NCBI RefSeq assembly: GCF_000026365.1
Contig: NC_012991.1
Span: forward strand, 620,001-684,000
Source of the DNA: Zygosaccharomyces rouxii
Lineage: Eukaryota > Ascomycota > Saccharomycetes > Saccharomycetales > Saccharomycetaceae
Length of the DNA stretch: 64,000 nucleotides
Direction of reading: 5' to 3'
The position numbers were made by a program, and so were the translations under genes. The notes beneath the pieces are model-generated. The model saw nothing but the letters and a program-made list of their open reading frames with translations. It did no database searches and was not told where the DNA came from. Each line of letters opens with the position of its first letter. The stretch's first letter is position 1. Below are positions 9,120-18,322 of this stretch, one piece after another.

Positions 9120-11057
9120 TCACGATGACTCCTCTTGCCAGCCCATGAATTTGAGCTCCGATAAGACTTTTTCCTCCGATTGAATCTTTAGCACCTGTGT
9201 ATCTTCTAGTTTCTCTCCGTTGCTTTGCCTTAGTTTTAGAGCTTCGATAGCTCTTAGCTTCTTGAGTAAAGATCTAATTTTTTTCTCCTCTGGCGATGAG
9301 GTCTCCTTAAGAGTAGGTTCTTGGGCACTAGAGGATTCTTGTTGTTGTCCCCGTTGTTGCTGTTCCTTTTGGTTTGGTTGTGGGTCTTCTTTCCTCTTGT
9401 TAGCTCTCTTCTTGTTCTTAGCAGCTGATTTACCACCACCTTGTTGTTGAGTGGCACCAGGCACAAGACCAGGAATTTGGGCCCTTGGCTGTGGTTTGGC
9501 ATTTACAACGTTCATGCCCGGTACGTTTCTACCGCCATTTGCGCCGGCTCTTCTTGCATGTGGAGGTTTATAGGCACCTTTACTCTGAGAACCTACACCT
9601 TGACTGCCATTACTCTTTGGATGCTTTGCAGCGTACTGTTCGGCGCTTTCATGAATTTGCAATTGGTTTGCCGACGCTAATTTGGGATCTAATGATTGTG
9701 AAATGTCATTTTTAGGTTCTTGCCAGTCTTTAATTATGTGAGAGTTTGCCATCGTCTTGTAAGGACAGAAGGTTCTCCAATCTACTTTCAGCAATTCCTT
9801 GAATTCCTTAACAAAGACTAGCTTACCAGTAACGTGCCATATCTTGATACAGTTATCGACTCTTAAACGTGGGGAAGTTGTTGCAGTCATGATAAACTCA
9901 CCACCGGGACTCCATTTACAAACTGAAGTGTTAGCGGCATCAAAATGTGAAACTCTTTTGAATTTATCATGACGATCCAAGATATCTACAGCACCTTGCA
10001 AATTACCAAACCCTGCAATTAGAATATAGCGACCGGATGGTGAAAATAACATGGTATTCTTTGCCTGAGCTTCAAGGGAATGCACAATGTTACCTCTTAA
10101 ATCGAAGAAAGTTATGGTAGCGGGCATATACCCATAAATAACACCGAATTGTCTCGAGGTTGGGGACCAGGTAAAATCATGAATTGGACCCTCTTTCGAT
10201 AAAGGCACACGGACGGAGTTACCACCTAGAGAACCGTTAACACCTTGGAATGACAGCAGGTAAAGAGTATTTTCACCGTAATAGGATTGGTTAGAAGAGT
10301 CGAAGTCTGTAATAGCCACACAAAGCACAGCATTACCTAGTGAGTTCCATTGTAATTGACAAGAATCTGCCTTGAAGAAAGTCTTGGTGACGATTTTCTT
10401 CGTAATTTGGCCCTCTACGATAGGCCAAATGGTCAAATGAGCAGGTTTACCAGATTTCTCAGGTGTGAAAGTACATATCGTAGGATGCTCAGCAGGAGAA
10501 ATTAGGAAAGTACCGAACACTTGTGATTCTGATTCTTGCTTGTGAGAAAGTGTGGCAAATGGATGGTCAAAATCAAAAACTGGGTTAGTTTGTTCTAGCT
10601 TGACAACTTTCAATTCCTTACCAAACTGTCTTATAGCATAGTTATCCAGTTTAGAAAATTGTAAGTTCCAGCCGTTTTGAGTTTTTGCCTGAAATTGATA
10701 AATAGGTTCCACATCTTGCGAATCTAGTTGTTTGTTCAAATACCAAACTTTACAATTTAGATGGCTAGCATCTTGTGCTGAAGGTCTTTCCCAAGTCCCC
10801 AAGTAGTTACCTGATGGTGAAAAATGCAGATCATACACATTGCTCAATGGCAACGATAACAATTCGTGGTCGAATAGATCACCGGTGTAAATTTTAACCT
10901 CTTCCTTTGTAGATAAAGCCAAAAAACGAGAACATGGTGAAAGGATCGATGAAGTTACACCACCTCCAATAGAGTTTGCAACACTTTGGTTAAACCTTGG
11001 GTACCCCTGGAATAACTCTATATCTTGAGATGTCTTGAGAAAAAACTGCGAGGCCAT
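9120..11057 (-). CDS. Translation initiation factor eIF2A
   Basis: This 645-residue homologue of S. cerevisiae YGR054W (642 aa) is a WD-repeat beta-propeller followed by a basic, low-complexity, RNA-binding tail. The start is MASQFFLKTSQDIELFQ, matching the yeast N-terminus; the frame extends 13 codons upstream but only from a TTG. Conserved propeller blocks include LISPAEHPTICTFTPEK, ITDFDSSNQSYYGENTLY and SGRYILIAGFGNLQGAVD. The tail has AYKPPHARR and ends in a helical segment (EEKKIRSLLKKLRAIEAL). eIF2A binds 40S subunits and Met-tRNA and acts in alternative initiation. It is divergent from the MCO32-like gene. The order MUP1-eIF2A-MCO32 matches YGR055-053. Confidence 0.95.
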   Translation of the reverse strand: MASQFFLKTSQDIELFQGYPRFNQSVANSIGGGVTSSILSPCSRFLALSTKEEVKIYTGDLFDHELLSLPLSNVYDLHFSPSGNYLGTWERPSAQDASHLNCKVWYLNKQLDSQDVEPIYQFQAKTQNGWNLQFSKLDNYAIRQFGKELKVVKLEQTNPVFDFDHPFATLSHKQESESQVFGTFLISPAEHPTICTFTPEKSGKPAHLTIWPIVEGQITKKIVTKTFFKADSCQLQWNSLGNAVLCVAITDFDSSNQSYYGENTLYLLSFQGVNGSLGGNSVRVPLSKEGPIHDFTWSPTSRQFGVIYGYMPATITFFDLRGNIVHSLEAQAKNTMLFSPSGRYILIAGFGNLQGAVDILDRHDKFKRVSHFDAANTSVCKWSPGGEFIMTATTSPRLRVDNCIKIWHVTGKLVFVKEFKELLKVDWRTFCPYKTMANSHIIKDWQEPKNDISQSLDPKLASANQLQIHESAEQYAAKHPKSNGSQGVGSQSKGAYKPPHARRAGANGGRNVPGMNVVNAKPQPRAQIPGLVPGATQQQGGGKSAAKNKKRANKRKEDPQPNQKEQQQRGQQQESSSAQEPTLKETSSPEEKKIRSLLKKLRAIEALKLRQSNGEKLEDTQVLKIQSEEKVLSELKFMGWQEESS

Positions 11058-11479
11058 GTTAGAGATCTGTCGTCGGGTGGAAAGTGTATCAAACAATCTA
11101 TCAAATAATGCAAATAAAATGCAACAGTAATGCTGGTTACCCCAGTAAGAATACTCGCAATGAACTCTATACTTCCTTCAAAGTATTTAGAAATACCTTA
11201 CTACTGAATCTCTTCATTTCAACTGTCCAGATGTTCTTGAAAGTTTTGCATTTTTTTGATGGAAAAGAAAGGAACAGGGAAACAGTGGTGGTGCATGGGT
11301 TGGTATCAATAATGGTTCCTTAAGGTCTAAAGATCGATGTGATGAGCTTTAAAAGCACGTAAATTAATAAGGGAGGGCAAATCAGATTCATTGAGATTGA
11401 GACGATCAAAGCTATATAGCTAGCGGATTATCCAGGCGAGTCCCTTTTCTCGATCATTACCTCTTTTCTCATTTCACAG
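11058..11479. other. Divergent promoter, eIF2A and MCO32-like gene
   Basis: 422 bp with no supported gene. A 12-bp palindrome AGCTATATAGCT at 11410-11421 contains TATATA, about 60 bp before the MCO32-like ATG, and is a plausible TATA element for it. A 79-codon plus-strand frame (11084-11323) has no ATG at its start and no recognisable protein. Confidence 0.6.
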
Positions 11480-12202
11480 ATGAATACTATACCATCACGG
11501 CGTATGGGGTTGACGATAGATAGACTGTTATCACAAGCTATACGAAGTGCAGGACGACGGTTTTATTCAGAACGGCATTCGAACCTAGGGCATATTACAA
11601 CGTATTTAACCACAGATGGAGTACCAAACCTTTTACAAAGACCATTGTTGAACGAGTACCTGGATGCACACATTACATTGAGGTTACTACCAACGACGCA
11701 TCCATATATTCCAGTTTTACAGGGTCAGGGCAAGTACAGGGCATCAATGAATGCCATTAGACTGTTGGCGACTAAGTTTGTACTTCAGGACAAGGCAAAA
11801 TTAAAGATTGATAAAGTCATCACTCTACTTCGGGAGGAAAAAACCAATTACAATTGTATTACTTCGAATGATAAGCTGGTTATCAAGTGGCAGAGTTGTA
11901 ATGAAAGTGATGGAAGTGATAAAAGTGTAGATAGCAGTGGAAAAGACGTTGAATTGGGACAGGTTCGCAACGTTGGGGAAGTGGATACATCATCCCCCGT
12001 TTTTAACCACATTCTAAATCCAACAAAAAATAAATTGACAAGTGAGATTGATTATACGCGGCAACCGCCACGATTCGTACGCGGTATATTTATCTTTGAA
12101 TTTAACGAAGATAATTCCAGGATTCTTGTACATACGATCGACAGTGTCGAAATGGTGGATTTCGACAAAAGGATACAGACAGATGCTCTAGCATCTGTAT
12201 AA
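11480..12202 (+). CDS. MCO32: Mitochondrial protein, YGR053C/Mco32-like
   Basis: A 240-residue protein assigned mainly by position next to eIF2A, as YGR053C is next to YGR054W in S. cerevisiae (283 aa there). The N-terminus is rich in Arg and Ser and lacks acidic residues for about 30 positions (MNTIPSRRMGLTIDRLL...), typical of a mitochondrial presequence. The body has a conserved-looking core (PYIPVLQGQGKYRASMNAIR) and a C-terminal block (RFVRGIFIFEFNEDNSRI) separated by a Ser/Asp-rich linker. The function of the family is unknown; the yeast protein was placed in mitochondria by proteomics. Confident as a gene; the name is synteny-based. Confidence 0.65.
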   Translation: MNTIPSRRMGLTIDRLLSQAIRSAGRRFYSERHSNLGHITTYLTTDGVPNLLQRPLLNEYLDAHITLRLLPTTHPYIPVLQGQGKYRASMNAIRLLATKFVLQDKAKLKIDKVITLLREEKTNYNCITSNDKLVIKWQSCNESDGSDKSVDSSGKDVELGQVRNVGEVDTSSPVFNHILNPTKNKLTSEIDYTRQPPRFVRGIFIFEFNEDNSRILVHTIDSVEMVDFDKRIQTDALASV

Positions 12203-12300
12203 AAGAAGAAAAAAAGACACAAATAAACACATTCGAATAAATATATTATCCCAAAGAGAGAGATAAATCAAAATAAATTAATTATCGATCCTCTTCCTCT

Positions 12301-12921
12301 TCAAGCTGGTTCACCATATACACCGATTACAGATTGTAAAAATCCAATGATGGCAACACCAGTCACGACAGCCAAATGTTTGGCAAATTTACTTTGGCAA
12401 CCTGCAGGTCTAGCATAGTCTGTAGATGAAGGTTCGTTTGTGACGACAGCATTACCCATAGGACACTTGGCACCTTCCTTAACAGGTGGATGACCAGATG
12501 GAACCTTTGAATCTGCACCCAAATCGACGACCGAATCGCCTAGAGGTGGACTTTGGGTTTTGTTATCCCCATTGGTTTTACCTTGTTCAGCAATCTTTGA
12601 CTTTGCATGGCATTTGTGATTACATCTAGAGATCGCCCACAAATAAAGAGCTGATGCGGGTGCGACTAGGGCACTGTAAATCAAATATGGGTGTCTTAGA
12701 TGAGATGGAGCACCGAAATAACTTAATGAGAAAAACCCTGTAGATAGAAGACCTAGAGCAGATGCAACCTCACCAACTCTGCAGACAACAGAGTTTAAAT
12801 GTTTAGTTATGACATCTACCGGAACCATATAAGTACAGATAGTACCGGTGGTTAGAATACCAGCATAAATACCTAATGAAGAGACAGCGATCCCTTTTGT
12901 AACACCTAAACAAACTGACAT
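12301..12921 (-). CDS. SCM4/ATG33: Scm4/Atg33 mitochondrial outer-membrane protein
   Basis: This 206-residue membrane protein is ancestral to the WGD paralogues SCM4 (187 aa) and ATG33 (197 aa). The start MSVCLGVTKGIAVSSLG is chosen because it matches the Atg33 N-terminus; an in-frame ATG seven codons upstream is less likely. There are hydrophobic segments near 5-30, 45-70, 80-100 and 175-200. The FGAPSHLRHPYLIY block is strongly conserved. The hydrophilic loop at about 105-170 holds NNP-type low complexity and a CPMG motif. Atg33 is needed for mitophagy in S. cerevisiae; Scm4 is an outer-membrane protein of unclear role. Which role the single copy keeps cannot be read from sequence. It is divergent from ILV5, as ATG33 is in S. 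cerevisiae. Confidence 0.88.
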   Translation of the reverse strand: MSVCLGVTKGIAVSSLGIYAGILTTGTICTYMVPVDVITKHLNSVVCRVGEVASALGLLSTGFFSLSYFGAPSHLRHPYLIYSALVAPASALYLWAISRCNHKCHAKSKIAEQGKTNGDNKTQSPPLGDSVVDLGADSKVPSGHPPVKEGAKCPMGNAVVTNEPSSTDYARPAGCQSKFAKHLAVVTGVAIIGFLQSVIGVYGEPA

Positions 12922-13314
12922 GATTGAAAGTTTCTTTTTCAAAAGCTTGTATTTGAATCTATACGTAGCAGTGAAAAGAAAGATTTATTCTTTTTCCTTT
13001 CTTATGGGTTAAATCTATAAAGTATCGTTAATCCTCGAAGGAAGAGTAGTCAACGTTGTACGCCGCCATCTGATGCCCTGATGCTACTGGAGACTCTTTT
13101 TTTATTTTTTGAAGAAAGTTCATGTGATCTCGTCGGGAAACTTCGCATGTGATATTCAGGTGACTGAATAAGGGACTCGGAGTCCGGAACCCATCATCGT
13201 TTGCCACGAGTGTGTCGGCGGCTAAAAAGTACATTTTCAAGTGGATTTCTTTTTTTGCGACTTCGTTACCCTATGGGGCAGCTGTTCTCACGGTCATTAC
13301 CGGATAAAGAAACA

Positions 13315-13325
13315 GCGGTACCGGC
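13315..13325 (+). promoter_or_regulatory. Leu3-like site in ILV5 promoter
   Basis: GCGGTACCGGC contains nine of ten positions of the palindromic Leu3 site CCGGTACCGG; only the first C is changed. Leu3 with alpha-isopropylmalate activates branched-chain amino-acid genes, including ILV5 in S. cerevisiae. It sits about 170 bp upstream of the ATG. Confidence 0.55.
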
Positions 13326-13354
13326 TTCGTAGGGGGTGATTCGGCCTTTCGCGA

Positions 13355-13361
13355 TGACTCA
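13355..13361 (+). promoter_or_regulatory. Gcn4 site in ILV5 promoter
   Basis: TGACTCA is the exact Gcn4 AP-1-type site, about 135 bp upstream of the ILV5 ATG, consistent with general amino-acid control of this gene. Confidence 0.65.
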
Positions 13362-13402
13362 AGCTAAAGGAAAAGGGCCATACACGGGGGGCAAGAGGCT
13401 AG

Positions 13403-13410
13403 TATAAAAA
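13403..13410 (+). promoter_or_regulatory. TATA box of ILV5
   Basis: TATAAAAA, about 87 bp before the ILV5 ATG, at the spacing usual for a strongly expressed yeast gene. Confidence 0.65.
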
Positions 13411-13496
13411 GAGGTGGAAAATTTTTCACTTTGAGTAGCTTCCTTGATCAAATATTGGATAACTCAAAGGAAATCATCCATTGATTCATAATAATA

Positions 13497-14705
13497 ATGT
13501 TCAGAAACGCTGCATCTAGAACTGCCTCCAGATTCATCTGCAACTCTCGTGTTGTCACCGCCAAGAGAACCTTCGCTCTTGCCTCCCGTGCTGCTGCCGT
13601 CAATGCTGTCAGACCAGCTGCTAGGCAATTCATTAAGCCAATGGTCGCTACCCGTGGTTTGAAACAGATCAACTTCGGTGGTACCGTCGAAACTGTTCAC
13701 GAAAGAGCTGACTGGCCACGTGAAAAATTGTTGGACTACTTCAAGAACGACACCTTTGCCCTAATCGGTTACGGTTCTCAAGGTTACGGTCAAGGTTTGA
13801 ACTTGAGAGACAACGGTTTGAACGTCATTGTCGGTGTCCGTAAGAACGGTTCCTCCTGGAAGGCTGCCATTGAAGACGGTTGGGTCCCAGGTGAAAACTT
13901 GTTCGACGTCACCGAAGCCGTCCAAAAGGGTAACATCGTCATGAACTTGTTGTCCGATGCCGCTCAATCTGAAACCTGGCCAACTATCAAGCCATTGTTG
14001 ACTGAAGGTAAGACTCTTTACTTCTCTCACGGTTTCTCCCCAGTCTTCTACGATTTGACCCGTGTGGAACCACCAACCAACATCGATACCATCTTGGTCG
14101 CTCCAAAGGGTTCCGGTAGAACCGTCAGATCTTTGTTCAAGGAAGGTAGAGGTATCAACTCCTCTTACGCCGTCTGGAAGGACGTCACCGGTAAGGCTGA
14201 CGAAAAGGCTCTTGCCATGTCCGTCGCTATCGGTTCCGGTTACGTGTACCAAACTACTTTCGAAAAGGAAGTTAACTCCGATTTGTACGGTGAAAGAGGT
14301 TGTTTAATGGGTGGTATCCACGGTATGTTCTTGGCTCAATACGAAGTTTTGAGAGAAAACGGTCACTCCCCATCCGAAGCCTTCAACGAAACCGTCGAAG
14401 AAGCTACTCAATCCTTGTACCCATTGATCGGTTCTCTAGGTATGGATTACATGTACGACGCATGCTCTACTACCGCTAGAAGAGGTGCTCTAGACTGGTA
14501 CCCAATCTTCAAGGATGCCTTGAAACCAGTCTTCCAAGACTTGTACGAATCTGTCAAGAACGGTTCCGAAACCAAGCGTTCTCTAGAATTCAACTCTCAA
14601 CCAGACTACAGAGCTAAGTTGGAATCCGAATTGGAAACCATCAGAAACATGGAGATCTGGAGAGTCGGTAAGGAAGTTAGAAGACTAAGACCAGAGAACC
14701 AATAA
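13497..14705 (+). CDS. ILV5: Ketol-acid reductoisomerase, mitochondrial
   Basis: A 402-residue enzyme (S. cerevisiae Ilv5, 395 aa) converting acetolactate and acetohydroxybutyrate to dihydroxy acids with NADPH and Mg2+, the second shared step of isoleucine/valine synthesis. An Arg/Ala/Ser-rich presequence covers about residues 1-50. The NADPH-binding glycine motif is GYGSQGYGQGLNLRDNGL; catalytic-domain motifs include YGERGCLMGGIHGM and the C-terminal SLEFNSQPDY. Codon use is extremely biased (GGT, TTG, AAG, TCC), unlike neighbours, indicating very high expression. In S. cerevisiae the protein also binds and packages mtDNA. The upstream Leu3-like and Gcn4 sites fit amino-acid control. It forms the XII end (YLR355C) of block A. 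Confidence 0.98.
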   Translation: MFRNAASRTASRFICNSRVVTAKRTFALASRAAAVNAVRPAARQFIKPMVATRGLKQINFGGTVETVHERADWPREKLLDYFKNDTFALIGYGSQGYGQGLNLRDNGLNVIVGVRKNGSSWKAAIEDGWVPGENLFDVTEAVQKGNIVMNLLSDAAQSETWPTIKPLLTEGKTLYFSHGFSPVFYDLTRVEPPTNIDTILVAPKGSGRTVRSLFKEGRGINSSYAVWKDVTGKADEKALAMSVAIGSGYVYQTTFEKEVNSDLYGERGCLMGGIHGMFLAQYEVLRENGHSPSEAFNETVEEATQSLYPLIGSLGMDYMYDACSTTARRGALDWYPIFKDALKPVFQDLYESVKNGSETKRSLEFNSQPDYRAKLESELETIRNMEIWRVGKEVRRLRPENQ

Positions 14706-15367
14706 GTTAAGTCATGATTCGCACTGAACTACACAAGAAAATTTAAAAAAAGTAAAAACGAAATAACAAATAACCCCTGTCAATTGAATTGACCCTTTTG
14801 TACATTACTGCATAGAGACGATATAACGATTGTTGTACGTAGGCCGTGTTTATTTGAAAAAACCAAGCTCTACACTATTCATATATTCAGAAACATTCGT
14901 AATCTTTTCTTTTGTTCTATTTTGTTGCCCGTCTGTTTCCAAGAGCACTTGTTCCGATTACCCGCAATCGATGACAAAAAAAATAATAAAAAAAAAATTC
15001 TACGTACAAGACGATAAAAGTATGTAAAAAATCGGGGGTCGGCACCACGTGACTCTGGATTCCACTTTCTTCGCCTTTCTTGCAGCTTCCACTTTACAGC
15101 GATTCCACTCCGACCCCCTAGCTTCCACTAATTTATACCCTGTGATCGACTTTTTTTTTTTTCCTTCTCTTAGAACAAAGTAGTCTAAGCAACTCTTCAG
15201 TTAAACGTCGGGAGACGCTAGTAGATATATTTCAACCTTTCCTTGGTAAAAACCCATTAGCATAAAGAGAGAAAGGATAATTGCAGTTTCTTTGAAACTT
15301 CCCTTTACTTGTCGATACCTACCGGAATAAGGTTTTGAATAACATCCCAATAGATAATACCAACAAG
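14706..15367. other. ILV5 3' region and PFK1 promoter
   Basis: 662 bp between tandem genes. The ILV5 side has a 15-bp odd palindrome (GTCAATT-G-AATTGAC, 14779-14793). The PFK1 side has a Reb1 site (TTACCCG, 14958-14964), a Cbf1 E-box (CACGTGAC, 15046-15053), two identical AGCTTCCACT elements containing the Gcr1 core CTTCC (15084-15093 and 15120-15129), and a pyrimidine tract near 15150. A 65-codon frame at 14830-15027 has no ATG start and is rejected. Confidence 0.7.
15084..15129 (+). promoter_or_regulatory. Paired Gcr1-type elements in PFK1 promoter
   Basis: The decamer AGCTTCCACT occurs at 15084-15093 and again at 15120-15129, 36 bp apart. Each includes CTTCC, the Gcr1 core of glycolytic-gene promoters. 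Further GATTCCACT variants lie alongside. They sit about 240-285 bp upstream of the PFK1 ATG. Confidence 0.5.
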
Positions 15368-18322
15368 ATGGGTTTAGCTCACGAAGCTTGCTACGGTGTA
15401 GCGTTCAGATCCGTAGTCACTAACAGCGTGGAGTTGTTTAAAGAGACAATTCATTTTTACCACAAACTAGGATTTTCCACAGTCAAGGATTTCGATAAAT
15501 TTAAGCATGGTGAGAATCTGTTACTTTCCAGCGGATGCTCTCAGGATTCCATTAGGGAAATGTGGCTGGAAGCCTTTAAATTGAGTGAAATCGATGCAAA
15601 CGGATTCCGTGTTCCTCAGCAAGAAGCAGACAACAAGAACCAGAGTCAAGGCGCTCTCCTAAAGGTCAGATTCGTTATTGGTGAGGCACCAAAGGGTGTT
15701 GAGAACTTTACCACTACATATTTCTCTACAGAATTAGATGAGGTCGTGAAGAGATTCCCTAAGGCTGAGAAGGTTTCTGACAAATTGGTTGTTTTGACTG
15801 ATCCGTTAGGCAACCGTGTTGGTTTCACCTCTTTCGCCAATGCGTTAGACACCGAACCAACTTCAAAGGAGCAATTCTTGGGACCTAGCAGTCAGCATGA
15901 AGCCGAGCTCGCCGGTTCGAAACCAGATGCGAACGCCGTTAAAGAATTGAAAAATTCATTAGCTCGTAGCCAGAAAAAGAAGAAGATTGCGGTTATGACA
16001 AGTGGTGGTGATTCTCCTGGTATGAACGCAGCAGTCCGTGCTGTGGTACGTACAGGTATTCATTTTGGTTGTGACGTGTACGCTGTTTACGAAGGTTACG
16101 AAGGTCTTTTGAAAGGTGGTAAATACTTGCGTCAAATGCATTGGGAAGATGTGAGAGGCTGGTTAAGTGAAGGTGGTACATTGATTGGTACCGCACGTTG
16201 TAAGGAGTTCAGAGAGCGTTGGGGTCGTAAACAAGCAGCATACAATTTGATCTCCGAAGGTATTGATGCATTGATTGTGTGTGGTGGTGACGGTTCCCTA
16301 ACCGGTGCAGACTTGTTCAGAGGTGAATGGCCATCGTTAGTGGCAGACTTAGTCAAGGATGGTACTTTCACTTCTGAACAAGTGGAGCCTTACAAGAACT
16401 TGACTATGGTCGGTTTAATTGGTTCTATCGATAACGATATGGCTGGTAGTGATTCCACCATTGGTGCGTTCTCTGCCTTGGGTCGTATCTGTGAATTGGT
16501 CGATTACATCGATGCCACTGCCAAGTCTCACTCACGTGCTTTCGTCGTCGAAGTTATGGGTAGACATTGTGGTTGGTTAGCTCTGTTGGCTGGTATTGCC
16601 ACTGGTGCCGATTACATCTTTATCCCAGAAAGAGCAGCTCCTAGAGGTAAATGGCAAGCAGAATTGAAGGAAGTTTGCCAAAGACATAGACAAAAGGGCC
16701 GTAGAAACAACACTGTGATTGTTGCTGAAGGTGCATTGGATGATGAGTTGAATCACATCAGTGCCGACGACGTTAAGAACGTCTTGGTTGAGTTGGGTCT
16801 GGATGCCAAGGTGACAATCTTGGGACACGTGCAAAGAGGTGGTACCGCTGTTGCCCATGACAGATTGTTGGCCACTTTGCAAGGTGTTGATGCAGTTAAG
16901 GCAGTTCTAGAAATGACTCCTGAAACTCCATCTCCTTTGATCGGTATCTTGGAAAATAAGATCATCAGAAAGCCACTAATGGAATCTGTGGAATTGACTA
17001 AATCTGTTGCCACCGATATCGAGAACAAGAATTTCGATAAGGCCATTATGCTAAGAGATACAGAATTTATGGAATTGTACGATATTTTTGTCTCTACCAC
17101 CATTAAGGATGATGGTTCCGAGATGTTGCCAGTTACACAGAGATTGAACATCGGTATTGTCCATGTGGGTGCACCTTCTGCAGCTTTGAATCCTGCTACT
17201 CGTGCTGCTACTTTGTACTGTTTGTCTAGAGGTCACAAACCTTTTGCCATCATGAACGGTTTCTCCGGTTTGATCCAAACCGGTCAAATGCGTGAATTAT
17301 CATGGAACGATGTGGAGAATTGGCACAACTTGGGTGGTTCCGTCATTGGTACCAACAGATCTCTCGCTGATACTGACATGGGTACAGTGGCATACTACTT
17401 CCAAAAGAACAAGTTGGATGGTTTAATCATCCTTGGTGGTTTCGAAGGTTTCAAATCTCTAAAGGAACTTCGTGACAACAGAGAAAGATATCCAGTCTTT
17501 AACATCCCAATGGTCATGATTCCAGCTACCATCTCTAACAACGTTCCTGGTACTGAGTACTCATTAGGTGTGGACACTTGTTTGAACGCCCTTGTGAAAT
17601 ACACAGACGAGATTAAACAGAGTGCTTCTGCCACCAGAAGAAGAGTCTTTGTTGTGGAAGTTCAAGGTGGTCATTCTGGTTTCATTGCATCTTTCACTGG
17701 TTTGGTTACCGGTGCAGTCTCTGTGTACTCTCCTGAGGACCAGATTAACCTTCCAGCCATTAAGGAAGATTTAGAATTGTTGTGTGAAAACTTCCGTCAT
17801 GATAAAGGTGAAAACAACAACGGTAAGCTATTGATCAGAAATGAACAAGCTTCCAACATTTACAGCACTCAGTTGTTGGCTGATATTATCGCTGAATCCA
17901 GTAAGGGTAACTTTGGTGTAAGAACCGCCATTCCAGGTCATGCTCAACAAGGTGGTATGCCATCTTCTAAGGACCGTGTTATTGCTTCTCGTTACGCTGT
18001 TAAGTGTGTTAACTTCTTGGAAGAATGGAATGAGAGAAATAAGGGTAATGATGCTGACACGAAGGTTTTAAGATTCCAATACGATGTTCACGGTGAAAAG
18101 AAACCAACTGTTCAACACGAAGATGATTCTGCTGCTGTCATCTGTGTGAATGGATCAAAGGTTTCCTTCAAGCCAATTGCTGAACTTTGGGAAAATGAAA
18201 CCAATGTAGCACTACGTAAGGGTGAAGACATCCACTGGAAGGAGTTCACTCATATTGGTGATATTCTATCGGGTAGATTAAGACTAAGAGCGGAAGTGGC
18301 ATCCAGGAGTGCAACTGCTTAG
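15368..18322 (+). CDS. PFK1: 6-phosphofructokinase alpha subunit
   Basis: A 984-residue protein (S. cerevisiae Pfk1, 987 aa). The start is the ATG at 15368 (MGLAHEACYGVAFRS), matching the yeast N-terminus; the frame upstream has only a TTG. It has a glyoxalase-like N-terminal domain (about 1-190) and a duplicated ATP-PFK core. The first half carries VMTSGGDSPGMNAAVRAV (near 210), VCGGDGSLTG (near 305) and GSIDNDMAGSDSTIG with catalytic Asp. The second, regulatory half begins near LNIGIVHVGAPSAALN. It phosphorylates fructose-6-phosphate, the committed glycolytic step, in an octamer with the beta subunit Pfk2 (not in this window). It shares the YGR240C-239C order with PEX21. Confidence 0.97.
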   Translation: MGLAHEACYGVAFRSVVTNSVELFKETIHFYHKLGFSTVKDFDKFKHGENLLLSSGCSQDSIREMWLEAFKLSEIDANGFRVPQQEADNKNQSQGALLKVRFVIGEAPKGVENFTTTYFSTELDEVVKRFPKAEKVSDKLVVLTDPLGNRVGFTSFANALDTEPTSKEQFLGPSSQHEAELAGSKPDANAVKELKNSLARSQKKKKIAVMTSGGDSPGMNAAVRAVVRTGIHFGCDVYAVYEGYEGLLKGGKYLRQMHWEDVRGWLSEGGTLIGTARCKEFRERWGRKQAAYNLISEGIDALIVCGGDGSLTGADLFRGEWPSLVADLVKDGTFTSEQVEPYKNLTMVGLIGSIDNDMAGSDSTIGAFSALGRICELVDYIDATAKSHSRAFVVEVMGRHCGWLALLAGIATGADYIFIPERAAPRGKWQAELKEVCQRHRQKGRRNNTVIVAEGALDDELNHISADDVKNVLVELGLDAKVTILGHVQRGGTAVAHDRLLATLQGVDAVKAVLEMTPETPSPLIGILENKIIRKPLMESVELTKSVATDIENKNFDKAIMLRDTEFMELYDIFVSTTIKDDGSEMLPVTQRLNIGIVHVGAPSAALNPATRAATLYCLSRGHKPFAIMNGFSGLIQTGQMRELSWNDVENWHNLGGSVIGTNRSLADTDMGTVAYYFQKNKLDGLIILGGFEGFKSLKELRDNRERYPVFNIPMVMIPATISNNVPGTEYSLGVDTCLNALVKYTDEIKQSASATRRRVFVVEVQGGHSGFIASFTGLVTGAVSVYSPEDQINLPAIKEDLELLCENFRHDKGENNNGKLLIRNEQASNIYSTQLLADIIAESSKGNFGVRTAIPGHAQQGGMPSSKDRVIASRYAVKCVNFLEEWNERNKGNDADTKVLRFQYDVHGEKKPTVQHEDDSAAVICVNGSKVSFKPIAELWENETNVALRKGEDIHWKEFTHIGDILSGRLRLRAEVASRSATA

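Larger units (their letters stand above)
12922..13496. other. Divergent promoter, SCM4/ATG33 and ILV5
   Basis: 575 bp. It contains a Leu3-like site (13316-13325), a perfect Gcn4 site (13355-13361) and a TATA box (13403-13410), all positioned for ILV5. A 68-codon ATG-initiated minus-strand frame (13028-13234) is open but has no recognised homology and is not called a gene. Confidence 0.7.

Noticed and set aside
13028..13234. 68-codon minus-strand frame in the ILV5/SCM4 promoter
   Set aside because: ATG-started but unrecognised, no counterpart at this place in S. cerevisiae; likely chance.
13761..14252. 163-codon minus-strand frame inside ILV5
   Set aside because: Arises from the extreme codon bias of ILV5, which removes stops from the antisense frame.
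14830..15027. 65-codon plus-strand frame between ILV5 and PFK1
   Set aside because: Begins at TTG, low-complexity Lys/Phe content, overlaps PFK1 promoter motifs.
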